From positions 260,576 through 324,575 of the forward strand of contig QANU01041584.1 in the NCBI GenBank assembly GCA_003254905.1: DNA of 64,000 bases, written 5' to 3'. The translations under genes were made by a program, and so were the position numbers. This DNA is from Nissolia schottii. Taxonomy: Eukaryota > Streptophyta > Magnoliopsida > Fabales > Fabaceae. Shown one piece after another: positions 52,311 through 63,983 of the stretch (the first letter of the stretch is position 1; each line of letters begins with the position of its first letter). The notes below the pieces were generated by a model that saw nothing but the letters and a program-made list of their open reading frames with translations, made no database searches and had not been told where the DNA came from.

Positions 52311-55300
52311 TTCTGTTGTATTCATTGCAGTGTAGCGCTTCCATTTGGACAAACAGTTTTACAAGTATGCATCTTTGGAATACTTAATGCATTTTGTTTT
52401 TTAACAGTTACGCTAGATAATTTAAGAATGTTATTGTATGTGTTGCAGTTTGTTGATGGTGATGATATTTTCTTGCTCTGCATATATTGATTGAACAAGT
52501 TCCAGACGAAAACTAGATGGATTTGTAGAATTAATCTATTTTCCCTTTGTTGGTTAAGTAGTAATAATATACTTTAATAATCGTTTGTGTTTCCCAGAGA
52601 TGAATGTAAAAGGTGTTGAATCTTCTTATATTTTAAGGTAAGGTGTGAGTATCTATGTAATTTGAGTATGATTTCATCTCAGTCTCTAGAATGCATTGCA
52701 GGCTTTGCAGCCATGATTTATTTCTTTGCGGCTACACTGATAATATAGACATTCTAATTTAGTAGTGTAGTGAACACCTGAGTAGATTCCTAGTTGGTTT
52801 GATACATTGACCTTGAAATCAGATTGAGTAAAACATAGTTGAAACCTTTTTTGAACATGATGTTAATATCTAGACTAGAGAAACTTAATAAGTCACAATT
52901 TAATGAAACATAATACGTTATTTTCATATTTGAGTTCGTTGATAAGAAATAGTGAATAAAACCATGGGGGAGGAAAGAAGGTTTAGGATGTACTTAAGGT
53001 AATTCTATTCTCTCAATTCACTCTTTAAACTCTTGTTTTCTGAAAACTGTGGTATATTTTGCATAAGGACTAAATGCCAATCTGTGACAATGGTTGGTAT
53101 TTTGCCAATTTGGGGAGAGGGGAAATTATTTATTTATTTATTTTTTATTTTTAATCGGGTAATATCTCTAAAAGCATTTCCTGTTCATGATGTTTTCCCC
53201 TTGAAGCCAATTGACAAAGGTCATGTACCGTTGTGGCTTCTTGCGCTTCTGGTTTTGGAACTTGGTCTTAGTTTGTGGGTTCTGTTAGAATTCCTGGTTA
53301 AGGATTGTTATGATAAGTGCACTTACAAGTGCTTGATAAAACTTAATTGCTTACATAGCACTCTCCTGTGACAGTGCGTTGTGATTTTAGGGATTGAGTT
53401 TTATTAGTTAAGTTGTGATTTCTAGAAGAAAGTTGTATGACAGTTGTTATATTTTGTGTTGATTTCGGGTTGAAAGTAGGGTCGAACAATTGTGGTTAGT
53501 GGTGATGATGATTGCAATGGGGGTTTTGTTATATTTGAACAAATGTGGTTAGGTATAGGTATAAATTCTCCTGAATTACAAAATTGTTGCTGCTAAAAGA
53601 GCCACAAAAACCTTGTTATGACAAAGTTTTATTGCAGGAGCAGGTGTGGGAGGTGAGAATCTGGAAAATTGATCCATCAAACTAATAAGAGATCCCTTAT
53701 ATGAATATTCCTTTCCCAGATAATGCAATGCAATGACCAAGTGAGGTATTCTTCCTTTTGAAGGTCCTGGAATAGATCACTTGTTGTAAGTAGCTTGAAG
53801 GCATCAAGCTCCATGAGTTGATTTAACTGCGTTTACTACTTTGTCGCAGATCAGTAGTTTTTTTCAACTTGGATTCTGTTCATGTTTGAGACATTTGAGG
53901 GAACCTTCTTGTTCTGAAGTTAAAAGCATTACATAGGTGCTTTCATTGACCACAATGGTTGAGGATTATGACACATTTTCTGCGAAAGAGGACACCTTGG
54001 TCGACCCAATCCTTGCAGACATTTGCAATATCCATGAATCGGTCACTACATAGATAGAAAGGATGGATCCAAACTCCAAGCACCCTCATATTGGTGGATC
54101 AAACTTAGATGCTAAACCAACATCTGATAAACTGCAACTGATCCATGAGGAATGAGCCCTTCGATTATGAAGAGTGACATTGGATTCGCCTAACCATGCA
54201 TGACTAATTCAGGTGCCATCGTTAGTTCGAAGTGTACACCATAAGGGGAACACACCCTGATTTTGATGGATAAAAAAGTTATGGAAAATGTCGTTGTATA
54301 TGGATCAGGTAAGTATGTATTGAGAATTCTTCTATATGGGGATGCTTGCCCTGGTAAAGAAGCACAACAGTGAACACTGGCTGTTTCACGAGATACTCAG
54401 TCACGGATTTTCTTAACAGTGAACAGGAAAATAAACGTTCAAGAGTGGAGGTAGATGAATTGATGAAAAATGCATACTCTGTCAATACTATGACATCCTT
54501 ACCAGCATTTGGGGATGATGTAGTGATGGATTTTCTGCTGACGTCAAATGGTACTTGCTTGCTTGCAGATGAGGAGGCTGGGGTTAGTGCAGCGTTTGGG
54601 GCTATAAATAGTTATGGTTTTGGATGGATATTCCATGGCTCTGTTTGAGAAGGTTTACCAAGTGGGGAAAGGGGGTTCGTAGCCCTGATGTTCCCATTAA
54701 AGTTAAGAGCGTTTACATGCAACAGGTGCTAGCAACTAGGAGTATTCCATCTTGTTTGATTTACATAAGCAGAACTTTTGTTATAGCCCGAGTGACTTGC
54801 ACAAAGCCCAATATAGAGAGATACACTATAATTCTGGAAAATAGACGACACCATGGTCATAATTTGTGGATTTAGATCACTTGTCCCAATTCGTCCGTAC
54901 CACTCTCTGTCCTCCCACTCGTGTAGTCAAGTCTACAATCATACAACACTAACCGGGATTCTTTTGAAAATCAACTCTTAATAATTACTCATACTTTACG
55001 CATGACGATCTTTTTATTTGTGAATAGGAAATGGGACGCCATAAGGACGAGAATTATTTTCATAATATCTTGCTTCCTTGAAAGGAAGAATGCATCTGTA
55101 ATTTCGTTTTCCCCGATAGATGGTACACTCTACCCAATTAGGGAAGAAAAGATCCATGACCAAAGAAAACCAGGTCATACAACCGAACCTAGTTGTAGCT
55201 GTGAACGCTTCAAGCCAACACCACAACTATGCCACAGCAAATTTCGTGTTACAATTACTTTTTCCTGTCCATGACTGAAACGGAATAAAATAACCAATAA

Positions 55301-55795
55301 AATAGTCTTGAATCATGTATCTCTTATAATTAAAATAAAGGATAATTAGCACAAAAGGATTAGCCAAAATAACAAATTATTCTAAAATATGAAGAAAATT
55401 GCATTCCACCCCCTCTAAAAATTAAGAATATCCATTAAAACTCAACAATACAATAAATAAAAGGACTTTCTTAGATACCCTACTTTTTGTAAGGGTACCA
55501 ATGCCATTCTTATATCCAATGGTTGTAATTCAATTACAAATTTTATAAATATTAAATCAGAGTGGAACACATGGTTGATCTTAACCATAAATAACCAAAG
55601 GGTACTGGTACCTTTAAATTTTAATAGGGTACCGAAGAAACTCCCAAAATTCTTTAAGATAGGAAAATTTGGTGGTCAGAATAAATTATCGTCAACATAA
55701 AAACAATAATAACTGGACAACAACATTACATCAGAACATAGTCAAATTTCATCGGCACTCATAATGTGAAAGCAAGATCCAACAGCAGCATCATC
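52311..55795. other. Intergenic region between MOS2 and the lipoate-ligase-like gene
   Basis: It starts with the MOS2 3' UTR. Fragmentary ORFs at 53033-53371, 53955-54160 and 54370-54648 show no family I recognise. The second begins MVEDYDTFSAKEDTLVDPI and is soon stopped, so it could be a decayed retroelement gag or a pseudogene. A MITE lies at 55461-55650. No functional gene is supported. Confidence 0.45.
55461..55650. mobile_element. MITE with about 40-bp inverted repeats
   Basis: The left end (gactttcttagataccctac, then aagggtaccaatgcc) matches the reverse complement of the right end (gagtttcttcggtaccctat, then aaaggtaccagtacc). The element is about 190 bp, just downstream of the stop of the minus-strand lipoate-ligase-like gene. 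Superfamily not assigned. Confidence 0.6.
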
Positions 55796-58597
55796 TCAAG
55801 TTTGAATTGTGCAAGCATCCTGAATTTCCTGCTCCGTGAGAAGCCTAGTGCTATGAACAAATTCAGAGGCAGAGGGGACAGATATTGACTCCAAGCTAGT
55901 GGATTTCACAGAAAACTGAGCTCCAATTGCCTTAATAGTTCTCTCTATAAATTCTGATCTTGGCAAATACTCCTTCATACGGCAAACAAAATCTGTGTGA
56001 TCTCTGGTCTGCACCATATTAATCAGATGAGAACATGGATTGATAAACAGTTTGAAGAAGCTTAAAATATGCAAGTTTGATTACATCATGAGACAAAAAA
56101 CCCACATCCAAATAACAAGTTATATGAACACACAAGAAAACAGGAAAGAAGTAAGGTTTGCTATTCATCGAAGTAGACTCCTACTTTGAGCTAAATATCG
56201 TTAAAGACATAGACTAAAGTATTTGACTTTTTAGCCCGCAAACAGACAGACTACTTCACAAGGTAACAACCTTACCCATGACCTCTAGGTCACAAGGCAG
56301 CAACCTTACCATTGCGCAGAGTCTCACATTGTAATACAAGTTTAACTTCTATTCACTTAAAATCATGAGAAAAGATGGATGCCCGAAACGAAAATTGTGA
56401 TTGGCTTTGGTCATTGGCCATTATCCCATGATTTTCGACCAACCATGTTTTCTCTCTCCACTTTGTATGGCAATCTGACATTTTGATTGGTCCATGAAGG
56501 TTTCGTGCAGTTTTTCACGAAATTCCTTTAGGCCAAATAGCAAAGCTCTAAAATCATTGATTGCAGAAATTATTCTCATTATACATATGTAGTAAACGCA
56601 AAATATAAGGTAGGAGAGAGTGATTTACTCAAACGTTTAATATGCCAAGAAGTGGAAGTCATAAATAAGCCATATATTTGTGCTATAGTTTGATTAAACA
56701 GCTCCAATACCATGTCAAGAACCATCTCTTCCAAAAGATTAAACTGATGAGTAAATGCAATTGAATGGTTCTATACATATCTTAACAGACAAAATTAAGC
56801 AATTTTGTATCATCAAATGGAAAGATTATAACATCCAAACCATAATATATTTCTTTGATTCTAACTTTTGGCATGTATTAATCTTTTGTTTTAGTCCTGG
56901 AACAAGTTCAGACCTCAAATTATTCGTCAAGTCACCTGAAACAGAAATGTGTGGCAACAACCTTATAGTCCTACAAAAATATATGGGGCACACAGCAAGT
57001 CAACCCAACAAAGATAAAGAGTACAAAGCCTATAAAAGACTCCAGTAAGAAGGAAGAAAAAATGAAACTACATGCTTACTAATCGGTACTTTGGAGCCTT
57101 TGCAGGTAACATGAGATAAGACATGTTCTTGACTTCATAATCCCATAAAAAGGATGTGTGGTGTACCCACCGGTGCTTGGTTATAGATTGAGCATTACCG
57201 CCAAACTTGCGATCACCAAACACATAATCTATGAGCACAAAGGAAATAAGAATCTAATCAGAAATTCATTTTTTAAGTTTCCATGAAACATGAGTTGAAA
57301 TATAAACAAAAAGGACTTTATAACCAGACAATGTAATCAATACACTTGCTTCTTCTCAGAGCAAAACCAAAGCAGTGTGCTCCCATACGTGATGCCTGCA
57401 CACATTTTGTTGAGTAAATGGAAAGCACCGAAAGAAGCTATACAAAAGTAGCCAGAAACATTGGAATCTCAATTTTGGCATGCTTTCTGTAGCAATTTTA
57501 CTTACTGCATGCTTTCTGTAACAATTTTATTTATTGCATGCTTTCTATGACATCAAAGTTTTGATACATAGGGAAGACAAGAACAGAATGGACACCATTG
57601 AATTAAAAACCCAGCTTCAGCTCATACACACACATAACACACATTATTTGTGAAGAAAAGGATAGACCAAGATGAAATTTTGAGCATTTCCCTATTTCAT
57701 AAATAATCAACTTTTGAGAATTAGCATGGAATAGTGCCAATTGCTCAAACAATTCCAAACCATCAATCGTTTATGCATCTAATACATACATACATACATA
57801 CATACATACATACATACATACATACATACATACATACAAAACTGATTGTGGAATTGTATTAGAAATATTGTAAAAGCATATGAGACTCAACCAATGTTAC
57901 CATTCTCACGGAGATGAAAATCAGAAAACCCTTCAAAAACTTGACTGTACAGTAGTCCACTCCACGTCATGATGGAACGGGGAAAGGGTTGCACATTTGG
58001 AACTGCACCTTTATTGCATATCAGGGTAACAAATACAGTGTCCTGGTCAACAACAACGGTTCCCCCACCAGTAAACCTTCTGATGACAGGTATATGATCT
58101 CGCAACACAGACTTTGCTTTGACAAGTTCTGAAAGTTTCCTATGTAAATATATCACATTTAAATTTAAGCCCTTTGCTAAATTTATGGATTTTGCTAACA
58201 AGTGCCTTAAAGAATCAAGAAGACGAAAGTTTCCATTGGAAAAATAAAAATTTGGTCTGCAATGCATCGAAATCATTGGAAACCTCAAAACATTCCAACT
58301 TTCAGACATAGATATCCAGGGCAAACAAATTAGAGAAAAACAAAAAGGAAATAAAAAAAACACATGTGGTTTAGTTATACTTAAATTGGTAAAACTGCAT
58401 TATGACTCTGAAGCAGAGGAACCTTCAAAAGCTATAAAGAAGTACCCGGACAATCCCATTACAACAGCAGGGGAGGTGGTTCCATCATTAATAAGGCACC
58501 AATTATCCGAACTGGTTCGAAGCAAGCGTTCCTCTAAATGCAATTGCTGCAAAATGGGCAGTCCTCTCAGCCTAACCAGTCTCATCAATGCAGCCAT
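55796..58597 (-). CDS. Lipoate-protein ligase A-like protein (BPL/LPL domain)
   Basis: Four exons on the minus strand: 58597-58446, 58139-57901, 57228-57080 and 56008-55796. They join in frame to 250 residues. LplA-type enzymes attach lipoate or octanoate to lysines of 2-oxoacid dehydrogenases and glycine cleavage H protein. Visible evidence: LQQLHLEERLLRTSSDNWCL near the N-terminus, RRFTGGGTVVVD at about 71-82 (the RRxxGGGxVxxD lipoyl-adenylate loop), and GDRKFGGNAQSI with the conserved lysine at about 138. RWVHHTSFLWDYEVKNMSYL lies downstream. A C-terminal region of about 70 residues closes the protein. It is shorter than E. coli LplA, so it may act only in the transfer step or with a partner. 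The organelle is not clear, since there is no strong transit peptide. A 5' UTR intron (about 59526 to 58627) is likely. Confidence 0.92.
56268..56335 (-). mobile_element. Au-like SINE fragment
   Basis: The stretch gacctctaggtcacaaggca then gcaaccttaccattgcgcag matches the 5' region of the Au-like SINE at 10372-10529 in the same orientation. The rest of the element is missing. It lies in intron 3 of the lipoate-ligase-like gene. Confidence 0.55.
57783..57838. repeat. (CATA)n microsatellite
   Basis: About 14 uninterrupted tetranucleotide units (acatacatacat) in intron 2 of the lipoate-ligase-like gene. Probably length-polymorphic. Confidence 0.95.
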
Positions 58598-58689
58598 TAT
58601 CTAGTGCTTCGCTTCTTCTTCTGCATTCGAATGAAAACCATTGAACACAATATTCACAAAAGATAAGTTATGTGCTAGTCTTTTTTGAC

Positions 58690-58960
58690 GGACGGAAGGG
58701 CTTGTTTGGAGAAGATTCTAAGAAAATGGCTTCTCTTACTAAAGCTTTTTTAATAGAGAAAAAGTTATTTTACATTTGGATAGTTTGTTTGGTAGAAGTA
58801 TGTTTGGATAAAAATGAATAGAAGTGCTTTTTTTTTTTTTTGTAGCCAAATTACAAATTCAAAAAGAGACTCGAAAGCAGTTTTCTTTTTAACTGTTTGG
58901 ATAAAAAGTGCTTGTATAAGAAGTTAAAAAGAGGATATGGAATGTCATTCTTAATGAAGG
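58690..58960. repeat. Repeat with several tgtttggat segments
   Basis: Several copies of a gtttggata-type motif alternate with aagtgctttt and aagaagtt-type sequence, as in plant hAT-like MITEs. Ends not determined. Confidence 0.35.
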
Positions 58961-59639
58961 TAAAAAGGATATTTTTGGAAAATAATTTTATTAAAAATCA
59001 CTTCCCCTCTTACTTTTTTATTTTTTAAGAAGTTGAGTATTATTAGCTTATTGAATTATTTGAGAATGTAGAAGCAAGTAACATAAAGTAAACAAGAACA
59101 ACCAATCAAAGACACATTTTATCAAACAGGTTGTGAGCAACTTACTAGCCCATTGCACTATATCAGAGCAGGTGCGTGCATGAATCATAGTGTGAGAAAG
59201 AGAGAGAGCAATTAGGCATATTAAGAAAGGTATATAGGCATTTTACCTCTGCCCTCTGGGTAGTGAGAGACTTCAAATCAAGCCTAGCCACCAAAAAATG
59301 AATAAAAGAGGGGGAAAAAAAAGGGGGGCACCAATGTGCAAGTTCCTTGAATCAACAAAGCTTGTATATTTTGGCTGAACTAATTAGATCGTAATTGAAG
59401 TCATTTTTTTCATTAATACAGTTTTATAATTGCACAATGTAAGGGTAAAAATTCACAATTCACACTGATTTTCGGAATTAAAGGAAGAGAAAAAGAAACG
59501 CAACTATAAAGAAAGGTTTAGGTTTACCGAGTGGTGGAGACTGCAGATTCCAGATTTTGTTGCTCAAGCGCGTATTGTAGAGAGGCAGAGTGGTCGCTGA
59601 TGTGAACGGTAGCGCGTCCATTTGCGGCTAAAAAAATTA

Positions 59640-60020
59640 AGTCGTCATATTTTCATAATGTATTAACAAAAATGTTACATGTACCTGGTAAATGGACCGA
59701 CTTTACAAGTAAAAAAATAGGTCCGTGAAAATTTGAAGAAAAATTGGTCCGGGCCGTTTAAACCCGACCCGTTAGGCCCATGGGCTAGTCCGTAAGCCCG
59801 TGAAATTTTTTAAATAGATTTTTTAGATTTTTTTTTATTTTTTGATTTTTTTTTAAATTTTTTTAAAAAAAATTAGTTTTTAAAATTTTTTTAAAAAATA
59901 AATGGGTTGGCTGGCTGGCCCGTTTAAGCCCACGATCCTAAAAATAGGCACAATTTAGACCCGGCCCATTTAGACCCATGAGTCAAACGGGCCGCCCCGG
60001 CCCGTTTGACCCCCTACCCA
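59640..60020. mobile_element. hAT-like MITE relative
   Basis: The right end ggcccgtttgaccccctacc and internal gggtcgggtttaaacggccc-type sequence (read on the minus strand) match the class of the 230-bp element at 43452-43681, with a poly-T/A core in the middle. Left boundary approximate and no duplication confirmed. Confidence 0.45.
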
Positions 60021-61324
60021 ATTTTATACACCCATACATACACCATTAATAATGCACAAACTTTATTCTCATGAGTGCACAAACATTACAAACTTATAGA
60101 TAATATTCTCAATTATACTTAATTAAGTGCACAAACATTACAAGCATTAAAACACAAACTTTATGTATATAAGTATATGGTGTATGTATGGTATATATTT
60201 TTTGGTTTACGTGTACGTGTAGCAAGACTCATGTATTAAAATCTGATATTTTATACCAAATTACTATAAAAAGTGGTGGTATAATTACTAAAAATGTGGC
60301 AATTTATCAGAAAAGAATAAAAAATAATAGCATAAATAGCCATAAAATGTGGCAATCCCAGAAAAAAACAACAACATGAATAACAACAAAATGTAACGAT
60401 TTATAAAAGAATATCATATTTTAGTAACATTTATAAAATTATCACATTTTAATATTATATTATTTTCTGTTTCACATACAAGTGTAATTTGCAAAAATAA
60501 TTGGTCAACTTGGAATCTTAGGCAGTGTGATCTCGCTATTAATTAACATTAATTAATGAGGTAGATTCTATATATAATATAAGTAATTCAAAAATTATTA
60601 GTAAAATATTACACTTTATAATACATATAACAAATTTAATTGTGAATGAGAGTATGCATTTTTATAAAAAAAAATTGTGAGAGATATTACTTTCACAATT
60701 TCATAAGCTTCCCAACAAGTGCGTTTTTGAGAAAAAGAAATTTGTTCTCATCTTTACATAGGACTAAGTTTCTTACCATTTGTCCAACAATTTGTTGATA
60801 GTCATGGTCTTCTTAAATCATTATAAAATGTTTTCTAGAATATTATACATTTTTATGTTTAAATGTAAAATATATAAAAGTGAATAAAGAAACAAAGCTC
60901 ACTTACTTCGGCCCTAAACTTCTTCTATCAGCTCCTAGTTTCACTAGTTGAGCCCAAGAACTGAAGTGATTAAAAACTTTTTATTTTACTGGGTTTCAGC
61001 TGACTTTGGGAAATCTGCTTTCATCTTTACTGAGTAAACCAATAACCATATTAATGGAATGAAGGTAAAGGAATTAGCATTAAGGTACATGATTTTTCGG
61101 TGAGTAGATTTTATAACCTCTATAAAAATATAATGCTAGGCCTCCTAAGCTTTATAGTGTAGTGTTCCTTTTTTTAATTAATGCAATTTTAATTCTTGTT
61201 AATAATTAAAACTGAAATTTAACTTTGCAGAAGAAACAGGATGAGAGAAATCTCAAGTCACCATCAAGACTGCCTCCTAATTATTGTAACAAGCTCCAAG
61301 CCATTCTATATGTGCTTGTATCTA

Positions 61325-61885
61325 TGGTTGTTAAACTCTAGAGTTAACTCATAAACTCGTAAGTTTACAATTCTACAGCACAAAATGAGTTAACATTAAT
61401 GTAAACTCTCTTTAGGTAAACTCGTGCGAGTTTAAGTAAACTCTCGATTTTACTAGCGAAATTACAAATTAAAATCTACCTACGAGATTATGAATTTATT
61501 TTAAAATGTGCAAATTTAATAACTTTTTTAGATACTTAGTTGATTTTGGTTATGTTAGACAATATCTATTGAGTTTATTAAGCTAATTTTATATATTTAT
61601 CATAATTGAATTATGTTTTATCGAATTATAAAGTAATATGCATACATAATAAAGTATGTTAAGGTATATTTATGAGATTTCTTTTATTTAATTTATTTTG
61701 AGCTTAACATTATTCAATATCAATTATAAATACAACATTTAATCATGTCTAGTTCCTAATTATAATGCTTATAACATATTTTTTACGTATGTAAACTCTT
61801 ACGAATTTACGAATCAAGTTTACGATTCGAGTTTGCTGAAGTTTCACGAACTTACTTAAACTCCCAAGTTTAACAATCTTGTTTG
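61325..61885. mobile_element. TIR element rich in cgagttta motifs
   Basis: The left end ggttgttaaactctagagtt is matched by the reverse complement of the right end (gattgttaaacttgggagtt). The first 330 bp or so are shared with 14337-14700. Both copies are studded with gtaaactc and its complement gagtttac. Non-autonomous; superfamily not assigned. Confidence 0.55.
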
Positions 61886-62687
61886 TATCATCTATGAAGA
61901 CAAACCAATGTTAACAAATATTACCTATAGCGTAACGGGTTTTGAGCAAAACCCTATTTCCATATTGATAACATTGTGACAAATAATTAAAATCTGCAAT
62001 ATAACAAATTCAAAATATTTAAGATCCCATCCCTATAAAGATGCAGTTAGTTAAATAATATTCAAACAAAAAATACACACAAATATATCAAACCTAATCG
62101 TGACAAGTTATTAGACTATACATCCCAGTTCCGCAAGAGAGCAGTATATCAAGACTTGCATGGAAAAGTAAGTTGCTAATAATTCTGTTGATGCCGCTGC
62201 CAGAGTTCTGGTTCTGCCTCATAGTATGGAATGAAAAGGACTTCAGCATTGCTGCAAAATCACAGGGGTTGGGTAAAAAAATTAAAATATTGGTTTCTTT
62301 AGATGAAATATGAGGAATTGTGTTTGAACACATTGAAACTGCCGTTAGGAGTGAAGCATACTAAAAAAATTCTTTACTACTTGGACAGGGATAGGTTTCA
62401 TATGAATTTGGAAGGAAAAGATAAGACTAGTAGGATCAAGTGCTTTAAATTGACTAGAATGATGGGCAAGCTTGAGTCCACTTATTTCCCATGGAATGTC
62501 ATACAGGTGCAGTGTTCATTATGGCAAGAAGAATAATTCTAGCCAGCCAATTCAGACTCGTTACAATTTGATACTCAAAGAAAAACTGCTAAAGCAACTA
62601 GTGGAGAGCAAAAACGATTTATCTCTAAATTGGTATTGGTTATCCTGATGCTTCAGTCAGATGAATCATTACGAGTACAGTCCAGCA

Positions 62688-63983
62688 TTAATCTGAATCT
62701 GAATCTGAATCTGAATCTGAAACTTCATAGAACTCATCACTTGTCTCATCCTCAGAGTCCACATCCCCTGCTTCATCCTTGGCCATATCATCAAGCAACA
62801 AAGCATCACCATCCTCTGGCTTCAACTCGGCGCCTTTAGCGCGGTAAAGCATACCGGTCCTCATCACATGGTAGAACTTATCCCGATGAAGAGCAAGAGG
62901 ATGAGGCTCCACCAATTTACCACTCTTGTAACCTTCCCTAATCGTAACAGTGGTAGTCTTACACTTCAAAGACAGGTAAAAAATCCCCGGGTACCTTGTG
63001 AAGATCCTGGTAAACTTATGGGGAAGGTTCAACTCTTCCCTAAGGCTCCTCAAGTAGTTCCTCTTGGTCTTCTTGTGAATGGTCAAGCTCAGAAACTCGT
63101 GAAGAAGCCCAACGTTTCTTTTCTCCATCAGGTCGCTGCTGGGGTCAATTTTGCTGGAATCTGCGTACGGAGAGATGTATGGAAGCTTCTGGAACTCCTC
63201 CATCCAAGACCTGACCTTCTTCTGCGCCCCGTAACCCCTCGGAAACTTCATTGGGAAAACCAGTGCTGCTTGGCCTCTCTTGAATTCCCTGTACTCACTG
63301 CTGGCGCTGGTGGTGGTCCCGCTTGTTCTGTTCTCGTTGATTCTCTGCAATGCGGAGACAGCGAACTCGTCGCGCCATTGGGACAACTTCAAGCCGGAGA
63401 CACCGTTCTGGTACCTCACAAAGTGGAAGTGTTCAGGGTATTTGGGAATTAGGGTTTTCTCGAAGCAATCGGGGAGGCCGAGGTCCCACTTCAGGGGCTG
63501 GAGGGAGTGAAGCGGTGCTGTTTTGGTTTTCGTCATCATGAGAACCTTGCAGAGCCTCTCCACGATGTCGCCTTCGTGGTTCTGGTGGATGCCTTGTTCG
63601 AGGGAGTCCAGGAACTGCGCGGTTTCGGTGAGGCGGAAGCAGGGGAGGGAGGCCCAGCGAGGGTGGGGGAACTCCTCGAAGAGGGAGGGGTAGCGGCGGA
63701 GGAAGCGGAGGACGGGGACAGTGAGGCCGAGGAGCTTTTGCCAGTCGGCGACCGACTTGGCAGTGAGGAAGGCCGTGGAGGAGCGCTTTATGGCGTCCTT
63801 GAGGAGCGACGCCGCCTTCAGATCGGTCTCCTTGTCGATGATGTGGTCGAGGCTTCGGTTCTTCACCCACTTCAACCGAACCTTCACTATGCCTCGCCAT
63901 TGCAGGTATTGATAATGGTGACGGTGACGGTGACAGAGCTTCAGGAATTGAAAGACGCTGTTTCTGTTACTGCAAGGGTTCAT
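62688..63983 (-). CDS. PORR-domain organelle RNA-binding protein
   Basis: One intronless ORF of 431 residues, complete 17 bp inside the window edge. PORR proteins (WTF1, WTF9, RPD1 relatives) bind RNA and help splice group II introns in chloroplasts or mitochondria. Visible evidence: a basic N-terminus rich in H and R (residues about 1-28) that fits an organelle transit peptide; then the PORR signature from about residue 33 (RGIVKVRLKWVKNRSLD), VLRFLRRYPSLFEEF near 90-105, CFRLTETA, PYISPYADSSKIDPSSD, LPHKFTRIFTRYPGIFYLS and KGAELKPEDG. The C-terminus is acidic and ends in an SD repeat encoded by a (CTGAAT)n hexanucleotide run at about 62693-62720. These proteins were once misnamed ubiquitin carboxyl-terminal hydrolase-like. 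Mitochondria are the likelier site, since RPD1-type members localise there, but this is inference. Confidence 0.94.
   Translation of the reverse strand: MNPCSNRNSVFQFLKLCHRHRHHYQYLQWRGIVKVRLKWVKNRSLDHIIDKETDLKAASLLKDAIKRSSTAFLTAKSVADWQKLLGLTVPVLRFLRRYPSLFEEFPHPRWASLPCFRLTETAQFLDSLEQGIHQNHEGDIVERLCKVLMMTKTKTAPLHSLQPLKWDLGLPDCFEKTLIPKYPEHFHFVRYQNGVSGLKLSQWRDEFAVSALQRINENRTSGTTTSASSEYREFKRGQAALVFPMKFPRGYGAQKKVRSWMEEFQKLPYISPYADSSKIDPSSDLMEKRNVGLLHEFLSLTIHKKTKRNYLRSLREELNLPHKFTRIFTRYPGIFYLSLKCKTTTVTIREGYKSGKLVEPHPLALHRDKFYHVMRTGMLYRAKGAELKPEDGDALLLDDMAKDEAGDVDSEDETSDEFYEVSDSDSDSDSD
62693..62720. repeat. (CTGAAT)n hexanucleotide run in coding sequence
   Basis: Four tandem units encode the terminal SDSDSDSD of the PORR protein on the minus strand. 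Unit-number change would alter tail length in steps of two residues without a frameshift. Confidence 0.9.

Larger units (their letters stand above)
58598..62687. other. Intergenic region between lipoate-ligase-like and PORR genes
   Basis: A leader exon of the minus-strand lipoate-ligase-like gene is likely near 59527-59640 (donor CACTCG|gtaaac on the minus strand). The rest holds a gtttggat-type repeat (58690-58960), a hAT-like relative (59640-60020) and a TIR element (61325-61885). The 62040-62687 part should include the PORR gene 3' UTR. No further gene is supported. Confidence 0.5.

Noticed and set aside
57340..57410. Exon-like stretch ASRMGAHCFGFALRRSKC on the minus strand after an AG
   Set aside because: Including it in the lipoate-ligase-like gene breaks the direct join LREN to DYVFGDRKFGG, which closes in phase without it. 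No good GT donor follows in frame.
63433..63900. 155-codon minus-strand ORF inside the PORR gene
   Set aside because: An alternative frame of the GC-rich PORR coding region, rich in P, R and H with no domain.
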